NCBI RefSeq assembly: GCF_038622445.1
Contig: NZ_CP152019.1
Location: forward strand, 3,818,501 to 3,882,500
Length of the DNA stretch: 64,000 nt
Direction: 5' to 3'
DNA from: Sporosarcina sp. FSL K6-1522
GTDB taxonomy: Bacteria > Bacillota > Bacilli > Bacillales_A > Planococcaceae
The notes under the pieces were generated by a model that was not told where the DNA came from, searched no databases, and saw nothing but the letters and a program-made list of their open reading frames with translations. Positions within the stretch are counted from its first letter, which is position 1. Every line of letters starts with the position of its first letter. Of this stretch, positions 1-9,501 are shown in pieces. The translations under genes and the position numbers were made by a program.

Positions 1-141
1 CTCATTGCCTTCTTCGGGTGCTGCATCATTGACAACGACATTGGCTCCCGCATCATGTAAAATCTTTGATGCAGCGTAACCACTTCTAGCAAGCCCGAGG
101 ACGAGAATACGCATTCCTTTAAACTGCTCTAGATTTTTCAT
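1..141 (-). CDS. murD: MurD, UDP-N-acetylmuramoyl-L-alanine--D-glutamate ligase (N-terminal 47 codons only)
   Basis: Only the first 47 codons are present; the rest lies beyond the left edge. MurD is the cytoplasmic ligase that adds D-glutamate to UDP-MurNAc-L-Ala. The visible part starts MKNLEQFKG and has the Rossmann-like loop GLARSG near residues 17-22, typical of the MurD N-terminal domain that binds the UDP part of the substrate. Its ATG follows the mraY stop codon with no spacer, so the two genes should be translated together as the end of the dcw operon. Confidence 0.9.
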   Translation of the reverse strand, partial: MKNLEQFKGMRILVLGLARSGYAASKILHDAGANVVVNDAAPEEGNE

Positions 142-1113
142 TTACAACACCTCCAACAAGACAGGGATGATCGCAGCAAAGAAGGCTACTCCCCAAAATA
201 CAATTACAATTTTCCATTCAGACCAACCTGAAAGTTCAAAATGATGGTGGATTGGGCTCATTTTAAAGACCCGTTTACCTGTTAGCTTAAAGCTAATCAC
301 CTGGATGATGACCGATAATGTCTCAATGACATAGACAATCCCAATCACTAATAACAGAAATTCTTGTTTAATCAAGACGGAGAGCATAGCGAGTGCCCCA
401 CCGAGCGCCAATGACCCAGTATCGCCCATAAATACTTTTGCCGGTTTAACATTGAATAATAGGAAGCCTAGCATAGCCCCCGTCACGACAAATGCAAACA
501 ATGCAATATCGAGCTGACCGTAGAACAAGGCATGCACACCAAATGCTGCAAAAGCAATCGATGATGTCCCAGCTACAAGTCCGTCCAAGCCATCCGATAA
601 ATTGACCGCATTGGAAAATCCAACAAGCCAGAAAATCAAAAATGCCACATAAAAAATCCCGAGTTCGATTTTAAAATCTGTGAAAGGAATTTGAACTGCC
701 GTATCAAACGGCCCTAATTTTAAGAGGAAAAATGCAGCAACTGCGACAATAATTTGCCCGATCAGTTTCTGGATAGACGTCAGCCCAAGATTTCTCTTCA
801 CGACAACAATAATAAAGTCATCTAAGAAACCGATGATGCCGAAACCGACGAACACAAGCAATAATACGATTGTCTGTGTCGTCAACACATCGTATATGTA
901 TGAAAGAACGAGCGTGGAAATAATAATCGAACCAATGAAGATTAGACCACCCATCGTTGGCGTACCAGCCTTTTGCTGATGGGTTTTCGGCCCTTCTTCC
1001 CGGATACTCTGCCCGAACTTCATTCTCCTCAGTGTTGGGATAATGACAACTCCCAGTATTGCCGAAATGCCAAATGCGACAGCAATCGCCGTCAATGTTG
1101 TAACCAGTGTCAT
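142..1113 (-). CDS. mraY: MraY, phospho-N-acetylmuramoyl-pentapeptide transferase
   Basis: Integral membrane enzyme that moves phospho-MurNAc-pentapeptide from UDP to undecaprenyl phosphate, making lipid I. The 323-residue length matches the family. Visible motifs are the cytoplasmic loop GPKTHQQKAGTPTMGG (41-56), the Asp pair in LDDF (97-100), NLSDGLDGL (171-179), FMGDTGSL (228-235) and PIHHHFEL (287-294), which form the Mg2+/nucleotide site; about ten hydrophobic segments separate them. A GGAGAA ribosome site precedes the ATG. It sits between spoVD and murD, and murE, usual between spoVD and mraY in Bacillus, is absent: only 70 bp separate the two genes. Confidence 0.97.
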   Translation of the reverse strand: MTLVTTLTAIAVAFGISAILGVVIIPTLRRMKFGQSIREEGPKTHQQKAGTPTMGGLIFIGSIIISTLVLSYIYDVLTTQTIVLLLVFVGFGIIGFLDDFIIVVVKRNLGLTSIQKLIGQIIVAVAAFFLLKLGPFDTAVQIPFTDFKIELGIFYVAFLIFWLVGFSNAVNLSDGLDGLVAGTSSIAFAAFGVHALFYGQLDIALFAFVVTGAMLGFLLFNVKPAKVFMGDTGSLALGGALAMLSVLIKQEFLLLVIGIVYVIETLSVIIQVISFKLTGKRVFKMSPIHHHFELSGWSEWKIVIVFWGVAFFAAIIPVLLEVL

Positions 1114-1183
1114 GATTTTTTCTCCTTCTACCTTCTAATGTGGCCTCTTTACTTACGCCACATTAGACGTTGCTTTTCAATAG

Positions 1184-3136
1184 TCATTCTGTATATAAAT
1201 GAATAACATCATCCATCGTAACGAGTGTATCGGCGGCTGGCAACTGATATTTTACTTTTTCACCAGAACCATGCCATTGAATACGATACGTATACAACTG
1301 CCTGCTAATCATTCCTTTTGTCATTCCTGTCAAATCGGGAACTCGATAGGTCAACGGATCTCCCCATCTATACTCTTTTTCGAGCTGTCCTTCTCTTTTT
1401 GTCACGCCTGCAAGTGGTGCAATCTCTTCCATGATTCGACCAACAATTGGCGCGGCAATAACGCCACCAAATTGAACCGAATTTTTCGGGCTATCAACGG
1501 CCACATAGACGAGTAACTCTGGATCATCCGCCGGTGCAAACCCAATGAACGACACGATATAATCGCCGTCCTTATAATTGCCGTCCACCACTTTCTGAGC
1601 GGTCCCTGTCTTGCCACCAACACGCAGCCCATCTGTAAAGGCATTGCGGCCTGAACCATTGGCAACAACCGATTCAAGCGCTTCACGCACTTGCTTGGAT
1701 GTTTCTTCGCTGATTACTCTTCTTTGCATTTCTGGAATGAACGATTGTAACGCCTTTCCTTTATCATCTGTTATTTCTTTGACAATATACGGTCGATACA
1801 AATAGCCTCCATTAATGGCTGCCGCCACGGCTTGCACTTGCTGAATAGGTGTAACCGAAATTCCTTGCCCAAATGCGGTTGTCGCCTGTTCAACAGGTCC
1901 AAATTTTTCTTTCGAAAAGAGAATCCCTTTTGATTCACCAGCAATACCCGATCCGGTTGATTGCCCAAAACCGAAATCACTTATGTATTGCAAAAGCTTA
2001 TCACTTCCTAACCGCTGGCCGATTTCAATGAAACCTGGGTTACAGGAATTTTCAACGACCTCAAGAAACGTCTGATCTTTATGTCCCGCCCGTTGCCAGC
2101 AACGCAATCTCGCCTTGCCAATCATCGTGTAACCTGGATCGTAAAATTGCTCCTTCTGTAAATCAATAACGCCCTCTTCAAGTCCTGCCGCTAGTGTTAC
2201 AATTTTAAAGGTCGATCCTGGTTCAAATGTCATCCAAACGGGCAAATTGCGGTTATAAATACTCGGGTCTACATGTTGATAGTCCGCTGGATAAAATGTC
2301 GGCGCGGAGGCAAGCGATAGCAATTCGCCTGTTTTCGGGTTCATCACAATGGCCAACGCCTGCGTAGCGTCATACTTTTCCATCGCCTGTAATAATTCAC
2401 GTTCGACAATCTCTTGCATACGCACATCGATTGTCAATTCCACATTTGCACCCTTATCTCCCGTTTTGAATCCATCATCGACATGCGGAAGCGGAATACC
2501 TTTTGCGTCCGTATACAAACGTATTTTATCACCTGTACCTCGCAAAATTTCATCATAAGCGTATTCGATTCCCGCAAGCCCTAGGCCGTCATAGCCTGTA
2601 AAACCAAGTAGCCTAGATAACAAATCTTTATGCGGATACTCCCTCACAAAATCGACACCCGTATACAATCCATCGATCTGCAAACGGGAAATGTCATCCG
2701 CCTGTTCTTTTGTAATATTTTTTCCTTCTGGTGCCAGCTTCACCATATTCACTTTTTCGGACATTTTCTTCTCAAGTTCAGTTGCGTCAACCTTTAGATA
2801 GGATGCAAGTATTTGTGCCGCACCCGCTATGTCCTGATTTTGTGATGGCATAAAATATAGAGTTGGCGCCAAGCGGTTACCAACAATCAGATTGCCATTC
2901 CGATCTAAAATTTCCCCACGTACCCTGCCAAATGAAATTTCACGGTCCCAGTTTTCCTCTGCACGATCTTTCAACCATTCGTGTTTAATAATTTGCACAT
3001 GAAATAGTTTAGCAGCAACCATTCCGAGTAAAAGAAGAAAGAGGATAAAAATAGCCCGAAGTCTTTTTTTAGATTGTAATGCGATAATTGTCCGCAGTTG
3101 TGACACCTCACGTTTTTCTATCAACGTATGATACAC
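1184..3136 (-). CDS. spoVD: SpoVD-like sporulation class B penicillin-binding protein
   Basis: Membrane-anchored transpeptidase. It has an N-terminal membrane segment (about 28-45), a dimerisation domain, a transpeptidase domain with the three active-site motifs STFK (308-311), SCN (364-366) and KTGT (509-512), and a single C-terminal PASTA domain (about 592-650). One PASTA repeat, a length near 645, and a position just after pbpB match B. subtilis SpoVD, which makes spore cortex peptidoglycan with SpoVE. The start is uncertain: the longest frame begins with GTG at 3136 without a clear ribosome site, and a GTG at 3106 is an alternative. Division-type FtsI function is less likely because the preceding gene fits that role. 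Confidence 0.9.
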   Translation of the reverse strand: MYHTLIEKREVSQLRTIIALQSKKRLRAIFILFLLLLGMVAAKLFHVQIIKHEWLKDRAEENWDREISFGRVRGEILDRNGNLIVGNRLAPTLYFMPSQNQDIAGAAQILASYLKVDATELEKKMSEKVNMVKLAPEGKNITKEQADDISRLQIDGLYTGVDFVREYPHKDLLSRLLGFTGYDGLGLAGIEYAYDEILRGTGDKIRLYTDAKGIPLPHVDDGFKTGDKGANVELTIDVRMQEIVERELLQAMEKYDATQALAIVMNPKTGELLSLASAPTFYPADYQHVDPSIYNRNLPVWMTFEPGSTFKIVTLAAGLEEGVIDLQKEQFYDPGYTMIGKARLRCWQRAGHKDQTFLEVVENSCNPGFIEIGQRLGSDKLLQYISDFGFGQSTGSGIAGESKGILFSKEKFGPVEQATTAFGQGISVTPIQQVQAVAAAINGGYLYRPYIVKEITDDKGKALQSFIPEMQRRVISEETSKQVREALESVVANGSGRNAFTDGLRVGGKTGTAQKVVDGNYKDGDYIVSFIGFAPADDPELLVYVAVDSPKNSVQFGGVIAAPIVGRIMEEIAPLAGVTKREGQLEKEYRWGDPLTYRVPDLTGMTKGMISRQLYTYRIQWHGSGEKVKYQLPAADTLVTMDDVIHLYTE

Positions 3137-3152
3137 TGCGGATGGCTATTCG

Positions 3153-5357
3153 TTAGCCACCGACAATACTTTCTTCTTCCAGCTTCTCTTCTACCGGTTT
3201 ATAAATTTCAGAGGGTGCTTTCAATTGAATAACTACGGGTTCATCAGGACCTATCAAAGTACCTTGTGACAGGCTTTGTTCCGTGACATAACCATCACCA
3301 CTGATGCGTAAATCAAGCCCCGATAATAGTTTAAAGGAAAGTACCATTTTTTTCGACCATCCCGTAAAATCAGGTAATGTCGTCGGACCCTCTGTTTGTA
3401 ATAAGACGACTGAGCCTTCTGCAAGTTTCGTTCCTTTTTGTGGATATTGACTAACGATTGTACCGCCCTCACCAATTATTTCTGGTCGGAAACCATCTCG
3501 TTGCAATTGCTCTGCAGCACTCGTTGAACTCCCTCCAACATAATCCTGAAGGACGATTGCTTCTACTGCTTCATCTCCACTTGGCACGATGTTTAAGTAC
3601 TTCAAACTACTTTCCATAATTGAGGTGAAAAGCTCAGCAACTGGATCCGAACCACTTGCTCCTTCTTGCAGTTTAGGCTGTTGCACAAGCACATATGTCA
3701 GTAGCTGTGGATCCTCTACAGGTGCCATCCCTAAGAACGAATACAAGTAGTTCCCATTGCCTCTTAAATACCCACCCCCAGATGGGTTAGGGATCTCAGC
3801 AGTCCCCGTCTTTCCGCCAACCGTGTAACCATTGAGGGCAAACGGCTGCCCGGTCCCTTTTTCCGACGTCACAGTCGACGCAAGAAGTTCTCGGACTTTC
3901 TTTGCTGTATCTGCTGAAATTGGACGTCCAGCATCTTCTGGTTGATGGTCTTCTATCACTTTTCCGGTGTTCGGATTGGTAATCTTATCAATGACATACG
4001 GTTTTTTCATAACCCCATTATTGGCAATCGCTGTTGCAGCCTGAATCATCTGAATTGCGGTTACCGTAGACCCTTGTCCATATGAAGTCGTTAAGCGTTC
4101 AGCTGGAAACTCATCGAGTACAACCCCTGCCGCCTCATTTGGTAAATCAATGCCAACCTTTTCACCAAAGCCAAATGAACGATAATGTTCGATGAATTTT
4201 TTATCACCCATCCGTTCTAGCAAATAAGCCATAGAAACGTTGGAAGACCGTTGAAATCCTTCCAGGTACGAAATCGTTCCCCAACCATCCCGCTTGACAT
4301 CCCGAATGACTTGGTCATAAATCTTATATCGACCCGATGTAAAATACGCATTAGGATCCCACTTCTTTTCCTCCATCGCAGCAGCTACCGTAAACATCTT
4401 CACGGTTGAACCCGGTTCGAATGTCTCTTCAATCGCCTCATTCAACCAGCTATCCGTTAACCCTTCACGTGTTGCTGGATGGAATGTCGGGCGCTGGCTC
4501 ATCGCCAATATTTCACCTGTTTTAGGATTTGCCACGACGACAAGCATTTTTTTAGGTGAATATTTTTTTTGAACCTTCGTCATTGCATCTTCGACGAAGT
4601 TTTGAATCGTTTTATCGATAGTAAGTTGAATCTCATCGCCATCTTTGGCAGGAACAATCGCTTTTTCTGATTTCGGTAGAATAAATCCCCATCTATCAGA
4701 CTGGAAATTGACTTTACCATCTACGCCACTTAACTCTTTGTTATAGGTTTTTTCAAGACCCATTTTTCCGACTGTGGAAATATTTTTTTCGCTGTCTTCT
4801 TCCTTCATCGAAAAGCCAATCAGATGGGAAGCAAAGACCCCATTCGGATAGAACCGCTTAGTATCTTCAACAAAGAGAATACCCGGCAACTCTTTTTCCC
4901 GAATCGCCTGCACAGTTTCGTGACTAATATCACGCCCCGCCTTACCAAACTCCACCTGATACTTCTCTCCATCTCTTGCATTTGTAAGATTAGATAGGAT
5001 CTGTTCTTTTTCAAGTGGTATGTATTCAGCAAGCACTTCTGCTGTTTTTTCGTAGTCTATTACATGTCTTGGTACCTTCGATCCAGCCGTCGCTTTTTCA
5101 CTCAATACGGCGATCAAGCGGTAACTTAACGTATCTGAAGCGATTGTTTCACCATTACGATCCAGGATTTGTCCACGATCGGCTTTCAATATTGCTTCTC
5201 TTGCATATTTCGCTTCTGCTAGAGAAGCCATCGTTTTCCCTTCTGCCTGCCCCGTCGCCTGAATAAATAGAATTCTTCCAAACAATAGGAAAAAGAGCCC
5301 TCCATAAACTAAAAGCATCAGAAAGGCTCCCCATTGAAATCGAAACTTCTTTTTCAT
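3153..5357 (-). CDS. pbpB: PBP2B-like septal transpeptidase (FtsI family)
   Basis: Essential class B PBP for septal cross-linking, working with FtsW and the FtsL/DivIC/DivIB complex. From the chosen start it has 734 residues: a short basic cytoplasmic tail, one membrane helix (about 12-32), the dimerisation domain, STVK (317-320), SSN (371-373), KTGT (516-519) and two C-terminal PASTA repeats (about 625-734). The frame is open 22 codons further upstream, but the ATG at 5357 overlaps the ftsL stop (ATGA) and gives the usual MKKKFRFQW start, so translational coupling with ftsL is likely. The gap to spoVD is 17 bp. Confidence 0.95.
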   Translation of the reverse strand: MKKKFRFQWGAFLMLLVYGGLFFLLFGRILFIQATGQAEGKTMASLAEAKYAREAILKADRGQILDRNGETIASDTLSYRLIAVLSEKATAGSKVPRHVIDYEKTAEVLAEYIPLEKEQILSNLTNARDGEKYQVEFGKAGRDISHETVQAIREKELPGILFVEDTKRFYPNGVFASHLIGFSMKEEDSEKNISTVGKMGLEKTYNKELSGVDGKVNFQSDRWGFILPKSEKAIVPAKDGDEIQLTIDKTIQNFVEDAMTKVQKKYSPKKMLVVVANPKTGEILAMSQRPTFHPATREGLTDSWLNEAIEETFEPGSTVKMFTVAAAMEEKKWDPNAYFTSGRYKIYDQVIRDVKRDGWGTISYLEGFQRSSNVSMAYLLERMGDKKFIEHYRSFGFGEKVGIDLPNEAAGVVLDEFPAERLTTSYGQGSTVTAIQMIQAATAIANNGVMKKPYVIDKITNPNTGKVIEDHQPEDAGRPISADTAKKVRELLASTVTSEKGTGQPFALNGYTVGGKTGTAEIPNPSGGGYLRGNGNYLYSFLGMAPVEDPQLLTYVLVQQPKLQEGASGSDPVAELFTSIMESSLKYLNIVPSGDEAVEAIVLQDYVGGSSTSAAEQLQRDGFRPEIIGEGGTIVSQYPQKGTKLAEGSVVLLQTEGPTTLPDFTGWSKKMVLSFKLLSGLDLRISGDGYVTEQSLSQGTLIGPDEPVVIQLKAPSEIYKPVEEKLEEESIVGG

Positions 5358-5725
5358 CGTCCAGGCACGACCTTTACATTGTTCTCGTTCAGATTCAAGC
5401 CAAGCTCCTTCGCTTTTTCCCAAATGCGTTCATATCTGGATTTTTCACTTACTTGGATGGACAGTTCCGTATTTTGTTTTGCTGTTTCGTCAATTTCCTT
5501 GCTGATCAACTGCACATCCCTGTTCGTTTCATTGATTTGGGCTTGTGTATGGAGAATCATTGTTGAGAAAATAACAAGGATTGTTGAAAACAGCACAAAC
5601 AGGAACTTCTCTCCAACTGAAAACACTTTCCGAGAAGGACGAATTTGTGTCTGTTTTTTCGGTACTTCAGGTGTTTCAAGTTCGCGAACATACGATGTTT
5701 GAAATTGTTTCTGCTCTAACGCCAT
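5354..5725 (-). CDS. ftsL: FtsL, cell division protein
   Basis: Small bitopic division protein of 123 residues: a basic cytoplasmic N-terminus, one membrane helix (about 39-60) and an extracellular heptad-rich segment (about 62-105) that would form the coiled coil with DivIC. Family sequences are poorly conserved, so the call rests on size, topology and position between rsmH and pbpB. A strong AAAGGGGGAAG ribosome site precedes the ATG; the stop overlaps the pbpB start by 4 bp. In B. subtilis FtsL is unstable and its level limits division; nothing in the sequence tests this here. Confidence 0.92.
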   Translation of the reverse strand: MALEQKQFQTSYVRELETPEVPKKQTQIRPSRKVFSVGEKFLFVLFSTILVIFSTMILHTQAQINETNRDVQLISKEIDETAKQNTELSIQVSEKSRYERIWEKAKELGLNLNENNVKVVPGR

Positions 5726-5741
5726 TTACCAACTTCCCCCT

Positions 5742-6674
5742 TTACTTTTTCTCAGCGATTCTCAATTTTGCTGATCTTGCCCGCTTATTCTCCGCTATCT
5801 CTTTATCTCCGGGAATAATCGGTTTTCTTGTCACCAGTTTTAAAATGGGTTCCATGCCCTCAGGGATGACCGGTAAATTGGGTGGTAAATCTGGCAAAGA
5901 TGACGCCTCTTTAAAAATGGTTTTACACAAACGATCTTCAAGTGAATGGAACGTAATGACACTAATGCGTCCACCTGGTTTTAACATAGTCAAAGCATCC
6001 GTTAGCGAATCTTCGGCTGCGCCAAGCTCATCATTTACTGCAATACGAATCGCTTGGAATACTCTTTTCGCTGGATGTCCACCAGTCCGTCTTGCGGCCG
6101 CAGGAATCCCAGATTTGATTAGCTCCGCAAGTTCTGCGGTTGTGTGTATCGGCTCTAGCTCTCGTGCTGCCTCGATTTTTCGTGCAATACCTTTTGAGAA
6201 TTTCTCTTCACCATAGCGGAAAAAGATGCGTACAAGGTCTTCATATGACCATTCATTGACGACTTCATATGCTGTTAACGAAGCATCCTTATTCATGCGC
6301 ATATCAAGCGGGGCATCATGGTTGTAACTAAAACCACGTTCCGGTGTATCTAACTGGGGTGATGAAACGCCAAGGTCATACAGAATACCATCGACAGCCG
6401 TAATCCCTATCTTCTCCAACTCTGATTTCAAGTTTCGGAAATTTGAATGGATAAACGTCACTTGCGGTAAATAGTCCTTCAATCTTTCTTTCGCGACTTC
6501 AATCGCTGTCATATCCTGGTCAAAACAAACCAATCTGCCTTCAGGCGATAGTTGTTTGGCTATCTCCTTACTGTGCCCTGCTCCTCCGAGCGTACAATCG
6601 ACATAAACTCCATCGTCTTTTATAGCCAATCCTTCGACGGCTTCGTGAAGTAAGACTGTTGTATGGTTGAACAT
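5742..6674 (-). CDS. rsmH: RsmH, 16S rRNA (cytosine-1402-N4)-methyltransferase
   Basis: SAM-dependent enzyme (MraW) that N4-methylates C1402 in the ribosomal P site. The 310-residue protein starts [13 protein letters not shown], has the SAM loop LGGAGHS (29-35), the [11 protein letters not shown] segment near residue 100, and ends in a basic RSAKLR tail, all family hallmarks. An AGAGGGCGG ribosome site precedes the ATG. It is the second gene of the mraZ-led operon, 32 bp after mraZ and 16 bp before ftsL, and lies in the region MraZ is known to control in other bacteria. Confidence 0.97.
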   Translation of the reverse strand: MFNHTTVLLHEAVEGLAIKDDGVYVDCTLGGAGHSKEIAKQLSPEGRLVCFDQDMTAIEVAKERLKDYLPQVTFIHSNFRNLKSELEKIGITAVDGILYDLGVSSPQLDTPERGFSYNHDAPLDMRMNKDASLTAYEVVNEWSYEDLVRIFFRYGEEKFSKGIARKIEAARELEPIHTTAELAELIKSGIPAAARRTGGHPAKRVFQAIRIAVNDELGAAEDSLTDALTMLKPGGRISVITFHSLEDRLCKTIFKEASSLPDLPPNLPVIPEGMEPILKLVTRKPIIPGDKEIAENKRARSAKLRIAEKK

Positions 6675-6706
6675 TGAAACCGCCCTCTTTCATTAATACT
6701 TTTTCA

Positions 6707-7138
6707 TTAAAAATCAAAATCAATAATATTCTCCGCGATTTCGTTGAACGATTGTTCGGACTCCTCATAGTAACTTTCCCAGAGTGCTTTGGACCAAATT
6801 TCGATACGACCCGAAACACCAAGTACGACACAATCCTTTTCAACTTTCGCATAGTGAAGCAATGATGAGGGAATATTAATGCGCCCTTGCTTGTCCAATT
6901 CAACTTCTGTTGCTCCTGAAAAGAAAAAGCGAGTAAATGCACGCGCATCTTTTTTCGTCACAGGTAACGCTTTGAGCTTCTCCTCAAGACGTTTCCACTC
7001 ATCCATCGGGTAACCGAAGAGGCAATTATCTAATCCACGGGTTAATACGAAGCCATCCCCAAGATGCTCCCGAAATTTTGACGGAACAATTAGGCGGCCT
7101 TTTGTATCGATAGTATGCTGATATTCACCCATGAACAT
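6707..7138 (-). CDS. mraZ: MraZ, transcriptional regulator of the dcw cluster
   Basis: DNA-binding protein with two AbrB-like half-domains that regulates its own operon. The frame is open 23 codons further upstream, but the product should start at the ATG at 7138 ([16 protein letters not shown]), giving 143 residues, the usual length, with a GGGGTGAAGAG ribosome site. The two DXXXR-type signatures are visible as DTKGR near residue 11 and DKQGR near residue 80. Three 10-bp direct repeats upstream look like its own binding sites (see the regulatory entry). Confidence 0.96.
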   Translation of the reverse strand: MFMGEYQHTIDTKGRLIVPSKFREHLGDGFVLTRGLDNCLFGYPMDEWKRLEEKLKALPVTKKDARAFTRFFFSGATEVELDKQGRINIPSSLLHYAKVEKDCVVLGVSGRIEIWSKALWESYYEESEQSFNEIAENIIDFDF

Positions 7139-7163
7139 ACTCTTCACCCCACTATATGAAATT

Positions 7164-7237
7164 AATGTACCACATCCCCCCACATTCCTCCACCGATTCC
7201 CTAGCATTTAACAAGTTTTCAGTTGAAAATGTGTCAA
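7164..7237 (-). promoter_or_regulatory. mraZ promoter with MraZ-box repeats
   Basis: On the minus strand three consecutive 10-bp units, GTGGAGGAAT, GTGGGGGGAT and GTGGTACATT, occupy 7164-7193 upstream of the mraZ start. MraZ is known to bind short GTG-rich repeats with 10-bp period. A TTGACA (7232-7237) lies 18 bp from a weak -10 candidate TGTTAA (7208-7213), which would place the transcription start beside the repeats, as expected for autorepression. The -10 is poor, so the exact promoter is uncertain. Confidence 0.65.
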
Positions 7238-7358
7238 TAGTACTTGTTTCAATGAGATTATTCAGACAATAGAACTGTATCCGTCTTAACGAACTATGAT
7301 ATTGCCATCTTTAAGGCAACACTTCTAGATACTAGAAACATTGATAACTAAACAAAAA

Positions 7359-7395
7359 ACACCCTTACTTACACAAAATGTGCAAGTAAGGGTGT
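7359..7395 (-). terminator. Terminator after bshC
   Basis: Perfect 12-bp stem (ACACCCTTACTT paired with AAGTAAGGGTGT) just past the bshC stop, followed on the minus strand by a run of T. It separates bshC from the dcw operon, so mraZ needs its own promoter. Confidence 0.93.
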
Positions 7396-7403
7396 CGATT
7401 TCA

Positions 7404-9020
7404 TTACAATTTAACAACTTTATGAGTACCATCCATTTCAAACGGTAATTTCAACAGCTCCTTAATCAATGAAGGGCCGTACTGATTCAAGTAAGCATAC
7501 GGTGTATACAAACGTTCTTGCAACGATCCATCCGGGAATAATTCCCCTTCTAGTAAACTGAATGTGCGAAGTGCTTTGTCGTGTTGGATAAGCACCGCTT
7601 CTTCCGCCTTTCCTTTTACATAATCCAATTGTTTCGTATGGAAAAGAAGATTTTTTTGCAATAACGCTTGCATCATTGCCCCTTGTGATTCTACGAGCTC
7701 TGCCATTTTTTCATATTGCGTATGGAGAACTGTTTCTGTTTCCTCAATCGCAGCCTGGAAACGCTCATCGCGCAATCCATCAATAAATTGCTCACGTGCC
7801 GCAACTGCTTCACCAGTCATAACCGCTTCCACCGTAAGGGATTGGCTCGTTAACGCATGCTGCACTTGCGATGTCACGAGTGTGATTGAAAGCCTTGGTG
7901 CAATGATTGGCATTTTCAAGCCTAGATGATGAAACGCCTCTTTCAACACAGCCCAGTAAGTAATCTCGCCGGGTCCACCAACGAAAGCAAGCACTGGGAA
8001 CACCAAATCCTGCATAATTGGTCTCGTCGCCACGTTATTACTTAATAGCCATGGCTGCTCTACTGCAACACGCAGTATCTCTGCCTTCGATAATCGAATA
8101 CCTGCACTGTCATTCACGAATTCATCATTTTTTCGTGACAGCAGAACACGCCCTGTTTCATGCACATAAAACAAGTTAGCTGCATCTAACTCGGCCCCGA
8201 TTGGCGTACCAAATCCTTGCTCGGCAAATAATGCTTCCTTCTGACAAATCTTCTCTGCCAATTGCGCTGACTCTTCAATCATTCGTGTAAAATAAGCCGT
8301 TTCCAGTTCGCGCAATGGTTTAAACGCAGAGTCAATAAATAATAATCCTTGTTCTTGGAAAAGACCGTTCATCAACCGGACAAAAAATCGCGTAAAGGTT
8401 TCTTCCTGCTCTACTGCATGAAGCACACCTTCTAATAACACCTTCGTATGCGCTGTCTCACCAAACCTACTGAAGATTTCTTTTACAAACGCCGCCATCT
8501 GCTCTTTATCATACGTAGCATCCGACGCCATGAGCTTAAGTACAAATTTCTCTCGGTATTGTTTTTTAACGGCATGACCCGCCGTTTCTGTATAAACATG
8601 ATTGATTTCATTCAAATCATGGTCTTCTCCTGCTATCCAAAATACAGGTACAACAGGCACACCGAGCGCTTTTTGCTGCTGCTCCGCAAGAAGAATAACG
8701 GTAATGGCTTTGTGAACAGAATATAACGGTCCCGTCAAAATACCTGCTTGCTGGCCACCTACAACGGTCACTGCACCTTCTGCTAATTCACGAATATGTC
8801 GATCAGCCATTTCCGATAAACCAAATGGCTCCATAAATAGGCGAATCGTTTCCGCAAGCTGACGGCTTTTAAACGTTCGACCGCTCAACTCATGCAACCG
8901 CTCTGTATAGGCAGCAGCTTGATTTTCATAATCAAAAAACGTATGTAAAAATGCTTTGTCGTTGTTATATGCTTGCATCACTTTGTTATTCCCTTGTAAT
9001 GCCAGATTATCCAATTTCAT
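7404..9020 (-). CDS. bshC: BshC, putative cysteine-adding enzyme of bacillithiol synthesis
   Basis: Bacillithiol is the main low-molecular-weight thiol of many Bacillales; BshC is thought to join cysteine to GlcN-malate in the last step. The 538-residue protein has the family segments VGGQQAGILTGPLY (near 88), VFWIAGEDHDLNEIN (near 127) and FVGGPGEITYWA (near 340), and a C-terminal coiled-coil region. Size and order (upstream of mraZ, downstream of a ketopantoate reductase gene) match B. subtilis yllA. A GAAGGGG ribosome site precedes the ATG. Confidence 0.95.
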   Translation of the reverse strand: MKLDNLALQGNNKVMQAYNNDKAFLHTFFDYENQAAAYTERLHELSGRTFKSRQLAETIRLFMEPFGLSEMADRHIRELAEGAVTVVGGQQAGILTGPLYSVHKAITVILLAEQQQKALGVPVVPVFWIAGEDHDLNEINHVYTETAGHAVKKQYREKFVLKLMASDATYDKEQMAAFVKEIFSRFGETAHTKVLLEGVLHAVEQEETFTRFFVRLMNGLFQEQGLLFIDSAFKPLRELETAYFTRMIEESAQLAEKICQKEALFAEQGFGTPIGAELDAANLFYVHETGRVLLSRKNDEFVNDSAGIRLSKAEILRVAVEQPWLLSNNVATRPIMQDLVFPVLAFVGGPGEITYWAVLKEAFHHLGLKMPIIAPRLSITLVTSQVQHALTSQSLTVEAVMTGEAVAAREQFIDGLRDERFQAAIEETETVLHTQYEKMAELVESQGAMMQALLQKNLLFHTKQLDYVKGKAEEAVLIQHDKALRTFSLLEGELFPDGSLQERLYTPYAYLNQYGPSLIKELLKLPFEMDGTHKVVKL

Positions 9021-9111
9021 GATTCATGCCCCTTCGTCACTTTAAGTATGAACAGAGTATAGCATTCCGAGCCCACGGATTGAAAAATAAACGCTTAAAT
9101 AAAATACATGA

Positions 9112-9501
9112 TCAAGTTACATAGTCAATGATTTTCAACACGAGCCCTACGCCGATTAACACGAAATAGGCAGACAAGAGTATAAGAAAGTACAAACGCC
9201 AAATCTTTCTCAGTAAGCGCAGTATCTGAAATTCCTTCACTTTCAATCGCTCGATAACAGCATAGACAATCGCAATAATCAGTGCAATCCCTGCTACATA
9301 GACCTCGACGCCTTCTCCAACAATCGTTCGAGAAATAATGTACACAGCAAGAAACAGTAACGGCGTCGTTACATCGACCGCAAGACCAATACCCGATGCA
9401 GGCGACTTCCCTAATTTTTTTCTAATGATCAGAAAAGCAAGCGTCACAACAAATGGGCACACAATCACGATGCCGATCAACGCTGAAATTACGCCGTTCA
9501 T
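9112..9501 (-). CDS. DUF3397 family membrane protein
   Basis: A 129-residue protein with four hydrophobic segments (about 3-25, 40-58, 66-85, 103-125), consistent with the DUF3397 family found beside bshC in Bacillales. No catalytic motif is visible and the function is not known. Its ATG overlaps the stop of the preceding ketopantoate reductase gene by 4 bp (ATGA), so the two are probably co-translated. Confidence 0.75.
   Translation of the reverse strand: MNGVISALIGIVIVCPFVVTLAFLIIRKKLGKSPASGIGLAVDVTTPLLFLAVYIISRTIVGEGVEVYVAGIALIIAIVYAVIERLKVKEFQILRLLRKIWRLYFLILLSAYFVLIGVGLVLKIIDYVT

Noticed and set aside
5581..6216. 211-codon plus-strand frame over ftsL and rsmH
   Set aside because: Antisense shadow; no ribosome site and no recognisable motif.
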